This document shows positions 31,687-32,109 of a DNA stretch of 32,109 nt, in pieces. The notes under the pieces were generated by a model, which did not search any database, had not been told where the DNA came from, and was given only the letters and a program-made list of their open reading frames with translations. The stretch lies in contig CAISZK010000201.1 in the NCBI GenBank assembly GCA_903889915.1, positions 1 to 32,109 on the forward strand. Reading direction: 5' to 3'. The translations under genes and the position numbers were made by a program. Numbering within the stretch: position 1 is the first letter of the stretch; every line of letters begins with the position of its first letter. The stretch is from an uncultured Bacteroidota bacterium. Lineage in GTDB: Bacteria > Bacteroidota > Bacteroidia > Bacteroidales > CG2-30-32-10.

Positions 31687-32109
31687 TTATTTAACACGTA
31701 CGGTAATCACTTCTGACCATTGTTCTGGTCCGTCTTTTGATATCACGCGACTCTTGAAAAAGTATTCCTTCCCTGATATAAGACCTGGAACAGTTGTCTC
31801 AGCAGCCAAAGTTGGCGGAATACGCACAAGATTCCAGTTAGCAGGATCGCCCAAATCAGCGCAAACTGCCCATTCCGTTGCCTGATAATCATATTTAACT
31901 ATCCCTGTCAAATCAACTTCACCCACCCTGGTTGAAGATCCGGCAAATTTCTTTTTGTTTGAATGACCACTTCCTTTGATCTCCATGTGTGCATCAGCAG
32001 CAATGGTTATCGCATTTGCAGGATCCAGGCGACACAATTTTTCAACATAACGACGTAAACCCTGAGCCCCATCGTAACCAATATTCCAGATTGGTAATCT
32101 ATTGTCAAC
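31687..32109 (-). CDS. Fn3-domain protein, 5' end outside the window
   Basis: The reading frame is open to the window edge; 140 residues are visible and the true start lies beyond 32109. A TTG at 32037 could be mistaken for a start, but the frame continues upstream without a stop (YDGAQGLRRYVEKLCRLDPA). The visible part contains one fibronectin type III-like domain: VDLTGIVKYDYQATEWAVCA, NWNLVRIPPTLAAETTVPGL, SGKEYFFKSRVISKDGPEQW and SEVITVRVK at the C-terminus. Bacteroidota have many short proteins of this type, of unknown role. No sorting domain follows the Fn3 domain. The gene ends at its own terminator. Confidence 0.78.
   Translation of the reverse strand, partial: VDNRLPIWNIGYDGAQGLRRYVEKLCRLDPANAITIAADAHMEIKGSGHSNKKKFAGSSTRVGEVDLTGIVKYDYQATEWAVCADLGDPANWNLVRIPPTLAAETTVPGLISGKEYFFKSRVISKDGPEQWSEVITVRVK

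Noticed and set aside
32035-32037. TTG as start of the right-edge Fn3 protein
   Set aside because: The same frame continues upstream to the window end without a stop, so the gene is simply cut by the edge.

Overview
The window comes from a member of the Bacteroidota, probably an uncultured Bacteroidia-type organism. The evidence is a SusC/SusD outer-membrane pair, a subtilase with a type IX secretion (T9SS) sorting domain, GldN, DUF4199, AT-rich spacers, starts without Shine-Dalgarno sequences, and repeated matches to the Bacteroidota -7 promoter box TAnnTTTG. About 25 genes are supported, plus one RNA gene (small SRP RNA). No tRNA, rRNA, CRISPR, prophage or transposase was recognised.

Layout. 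1-836 is repeat-rich and non-coding, with a nine-unit 21-bp hairpin array between two ~70-bp direct repeats. 837-1517 encodes an outer-membrane barrel protein. 1518-2110 holds a nested triple inverted repeat and heptamer repeats. From 2111 to 18500 nearly everything is on the minus strand: a PH-like protein, a T9SS subtilase, a lipoprotein, MnmA, a MORN/YwqK-like exported protein, then GmhB-like, HddC and GmhA (GDP-heptose pathway). These are followed by an APC permease, a long acyl-CoA dehydrogenase, HddA (fourth GDP-heptose enzyme), GldN, a GT4 and a GT2 glycosyltransferase and DUF4199. SRP RNA and a YciO/Sua5 protein follow on the plus strand, then a small exported Fn3-like protein on the minus strand. 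The SusC-SusD operon (20758-25602) ends in a clear terminator. After it come an M50-like membrane protease and a TonB_C-like exported protein in tandem, RlmF, an antitoxin-like small protein, an unrecognised 352-aa protein, and a GldK/FGE-fold protein. A second 21-bp array of 15 units precedes the last gene, an Fn3-type protein that runs off the right edge.

How the genes fit together. GmhA, HddA, GmhB and HddC would make GDP-D-glycero-alpha-D-manno-heptose from sedoheptulose 7-phosphate. With the two glycosyltransferases nearby this suggests a heptose-containing surface glycan. GldN, the sorting-domain protease and the GldK-like protein belong to the T9SS world. SusC/D is an uptake system whose substrate cannot be read from its neighbours.

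The most unusual content is non-coding. Two unrelated-sequence arrays share an exact 21-bp period built of hairpins; the right one has a 63-bp super-period and a coordinated two-base change in both arms of its terminal hairpin. There is also a 164-bp nested inverted repeat. Short tandem arrays (mostly 7-bp) abut or supply the stop codons of several genes that lack a hairpin terminator.
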